DNA of 64,000 nt from Sandaracinus sp. (lineage in GTDB: Bacteria > Myxococcota_A > Polyangia > Polyangiales > Houyiibacteriaceae): contig JACKEH010000002.1 of NCBI GenBank assembly GCA_020633125.1, positions 1 through 64,000 on the forward strand, read 5' to 3'. Positions 62,209 through 64,000 of the stretch are shown here, one piece after another. The notes below the pieces were generated by a model. It searched no databases and was not told the DNA's origin. It saw nothing but the letters and a program-made list of their open reading frames with translations. The translations under genes and the position numbers were made by a program. Position 1 is the stretch's first letter. Each line of letters starts with the position of its first letter.

Positions 62209-62339
62209 GTCTCACCGACGATCGAGGCAGGTCCTCGTTACGGCGAAAGCCCCGCTCAGAGGCGCACGAAGGCGCGCGTGCCCGCGACACTGCGGTGCAC
62301 GAGCGCGGTGCACGACGCCGCGCCCGTGACAGCGAGCGC
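62209..62339 (-). other. ultra-conserved 131-bp spacer, copy 2
   Basis: Reverse-complement twin of 33331-33461 with 2 differences in 131 bases. The near-identity extends about 27 bp into each flanking ORF (3 differences in about 184 bp in all). Confidence 0.6.
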
Positions 62340-62534
62340 TCAGCGCTTGAACAGACGCCGCAGCGCCAGTTGCCGCCGAACGTCGAGCACTCCGTCACCG
62401 GTCCCACCGACCCACTGCCGCACCTCGAGCAGCGTGTAACCAGCCGCGAGCACGGACCGAACGTCGGTGACGTCGGAGGGCAGGCTCACGCGGGGGGCGC
62501 CGATGCGGACGGTGATTCTTCGGGTGCGGCTCAT
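62340..62534 (-). CDS. small conserved protein A (64 aa), copy 2
   Basis: 64 residues with five substitutions relative to 33136-33330; the other 14 changed codons are synonymous. Divergent from gshB copy 2 as in copy 1. Unknown family. Confidence 0.75.
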   Translation of the reverse strand: MSRTRRITVRIGAPRVSLPSDVTDVRSVLAAGYTLLEVRQWVGGTGDGVLDVRRQLALRRLFKR

Positions 62535-62649
62535 CGAGGGTACGGTGTCGCCCCCCAGCGACACCCCCATCTTGGCACGGCCCGCGGCGAGGAGGTCGTT
62601 CGGACGCGCCCTTGTCCGGCGTGCCCCGGCGGTGCTACCCGGTTCGCGC

Positions 62650-63600
62650 ATGCGCGTGCTCGTCGTGATGGACCCGGTGTCGACCGTGCAGGTCGACGCC
62701 GACACTTCGTTTGCCCTGATGCTCGAAGCCCAGGCGCGCGGTCATCGGGTCGACCACGCGCTCGCGAGCGACCTCGAGCTGCTCGACGGCCGGGTCTTCG
62801 TGACGTTGCGCCGAGCCACGATGCAGCGTGTGGCCGAAGCGCCGATTCTTCTCGGCGAGCCGGAGCGCGTCGACGTCGGCGCCGAGATCGACGCGGTGCT
62901 GATCCGCAAAGACCCGCCCTTCGACTCCGACTACCTCTGGCTGACGCTCTTGCTCGAACGACTGCGCGACGAACGCACGCTCGTCGTCAACGACCCCCGC
63001 GGCCTTCGCGACGCGAACGAGAAGCTCTACGCCTGCCACTTCCCCGAGCTCACTCCGCGCACGCTCGTCAGCGGCAACAAGGCGCGCATCAAGGAGTTCG
63101 TGGCCGAGGTCGGAGGTCGCGCCGTCATCAAGCCGGTCGACGGGCACGGCGGTGAAGGTGTCTTCGCGCTGCTCGAAGGCGACAAGAATTTCAACGGACT
63201 CGTCGAGCACGTCACGCGTTTGGGTCGACGTCTCGCGATGGTGCAGTCGTTCATTCCCGAAGTGACCGAAGGCGACAAGCGCATCTTGTTGATCGACGGA
63301 GAGGTCGTCGGCGCGATCCTGCGCGTTCCGCAGAAGGACGACGTGCGCTCGAACATTCACGTGGGCGGCAGCGTGAAGGCCGCCGAGCTCACCGACGCCG
63401 ACCGGCACATCGTCGCGACGGTGACCCCGAAGCTTCGCGCCGACGGTCTCTACTTCGTCGGTCTCGACGTGATCGGCGGAAAGCTCACCGAGGTGAACGT
63501 GACGAGCCCGACCGGGATCCAACAGATGTCGCGTTTTTCGGGACGAAGCTGCGAGACCCCGGTGATCGCGTGGCTCGAATCCCGTGTCGCCGCCCGTTGA
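62650..63600 (+). CDS. gshB: glutathione synthetase, copy 2
   Basis: 316 residues, exactly as long as copy 1, with seven substitutions, none in the NDPRGLRDANEKL, KPVDGHGGEGVF or EVNVTSPTG motifs. ATG 62650 corresponds to the start of copy 1. It faces away from the small ORFs and toward the propeller lipoprotein gene. Both synthetases presumably act on gamma-glutamylcysteine supplied by a gshA elsewhere. Confidence 0.95.
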   Translation: MRVLVVMDPVSTVQVDADTSFALMLEAQARGHRVDHALASDLELLDGRVFVTLRRATMQRVAEAPILLGEPERVDVGAEIDAVLIRKDPPFDSDYLWLTLLLERLRDERTLVVNDPRGLRDANEKLYACHFPELTPRTLVSGNKARIKEFVAEVGGRAVIKPVDGHGGEGVFALLEGDKNFNGLVEHVTRLGRRLAMVQSFIPEVTEGDKRILLIDGEVVGAILRVPQKDDVRSNIHVGGSVKAAELTDADRHIVATVTPKLRADGLYFVGLDVIGGKLTEVNVTSPTGIQQMSRFSGRSCETPVIAWLESRVAAR

Positions 63601-63741
63601 GCGTTACCCTCCCGTCTCGTCGCCCCGCGCGACCCCTCGAACTCGCGAGCCCTTCTCGCTCTCGTGCGCTTCCGAAGTCTTCGAGAATCACATCGTGACT
63701 CCGACGATCTCTTTCTCGATTCCTCCGCTGGATCCGACGCC

Positions 63742-64000
63742 ATGAAACGACTCTTCTTCGTCGCCTTCGCCCTCGCCGCCTGCTCTCCCAGCGGTCTTCG
63801 CGTCGCCACCACGCCCGACGCCACGCTCGCGGTCGCGGGCCTCACGCGCGAGATCGACGCGGTACGCGACCTCGACGACGTGCGTGACGTCGCGGACCTG
63901 AACGGCACCCTCGCGGTCGCGACGGACCGCGGCGTCTTGCTCTTCGCCGAAGGAGACGAGCGGCCCACACGTCTGCTCGAGGGGCTGCCTTCGCCCGACG
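63742..64000 (+). CDS. beta-propeller lipoprotein, 5' part (3' end outside window)
   Basis: Starts MKRLFFVAFALAACSPSG with lipobox AAC, and continues in one frame through LLFAEGDERPTRLLEGLPSP, exactly where copy 1 (pseudogene ending at 31941) has an extra base. So the 86 codons visible are intact. Expected full length about 710 residues. Blades of the regulator-propeller type were seen in copy 1; an extracellular sensing or binding role is plausible. Confidence 0.8.
   Translation, partial: MKRLFFVAFALAACSPSGLRVATTPDATLAVAGLTREIDAVRDLDDVRDVADLNGTLAVATDRGVLLFAEGDERPTRLLEGLPSPD

Larger units (their letters stand above)
60165..64000. repeat. inverted duplication, copy 2 (runs off the window end)
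   Basis: Mirror-image counterpart of 29808-35484: ggt, two small ORFs, gshB, then the start of the propeller lipoprotein gene. Left edge at the ggt stop, 15 bp from the hexanucleotide element. The other edge is outside the window. Confidence 0.93.

Noticed and set aside
59646..63155. 1169-codon plus-strand frame across the second island
   Set aside because: Antisense to ggt copy 2 and the small ORFs; the true genes have family motifs, the long frame has none.

Overview
The window is chromosomal DNA of very high G+C content from what looks like a myxobacterium, probably of the Polyangia/Sandaracinus type. That assignment is inference. It rests on coding style (G/C third positions, many GTG and TTG starts), many Asp/Gly-rich lipoproteins with Cys-rich repeats, eukaryote-like Ser/Thr kinases with PEGA tails, a minor pilin/PilY1 operon, and parS sites of the bacterial chromosomal type. 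I see no prophage, CRISPR array or insertion sequence.

Layout. 0-10 kb: a truncated DUF2079 membrane protein, SMI1/KNR4, an orphan GyrB-like ATPase, lipoproteins, a small penicillin-binding protein, YaeQ, 5-formyl-THF cyclo-ligase, a methyltransferase fused to a secreted Cys-rich stub, and a hydrolase. 10-18 kb: TerB, a CPBP protease with a TPR lipoprotein, a GNAT/SnoaL pair and two exported membrane proteins. 18-26 kb: tRNA-Ala(CGC), glutaryl-CoA dehydrogenase, a kinase-led operon of surface proteins, a trypsin-like protease and a LeuB-type dehydrogenase. 26-29 kb: rhodanese and Usp genes, both apparently hit by single-base indels, then an AT-richer region with DnaA-box-like sites and dnaN. 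40-45 kb: bioF-bioD, a minisatellite, three parS palindromes around a DnaJ-type gene, and uppS-cdsA. 45-51 kb: a candidate sigma-54-driven small RNA, TetR, DUF962, a sigma-factor/zinc-finger-like fusion divergent from a PEGA kinase, and a LysM protein. 51-58 kb: a type IV pilus minor pilin operon ending in pilY1.

The most striking architecture is a large inverted duplication. The block at 29.8-35.5 kb holds a propeller lipoprotein, gshB, two tiny ORFs and ggt. It recurs in mirror image at 60.2-64.0 kb and runs off the window. The GshB and GGT copies are about 97-98 percent identical in protein while DNA differences are mostly synonymous, so both copies look selected. Between them lie about 24.7 kb carrying the parS sites and the pilus operon. 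The two tiny ORFs (64 and 61 codons) resemble each other and are conserved as proteins. The 131 bp between them differs at only 2 positions between copies, against about 9-10 percent in the flanking coding DNA. In copy 1 the propeller lipoprotein gene is broken by at least three frameshifts; the visible start of copy 2 is intact.

Two further standouts are the C-rich-loop small RNA candidate at 45.68-45.85 kb, with a near-perfect -24/-12 promoter and an intrinsic terminator, and a family of intergenic elements built of (GTGCCC)n runs joined to a conserved GAYTCSTGRGAAGAA core. One such element abuts the end of the second ggt copy.
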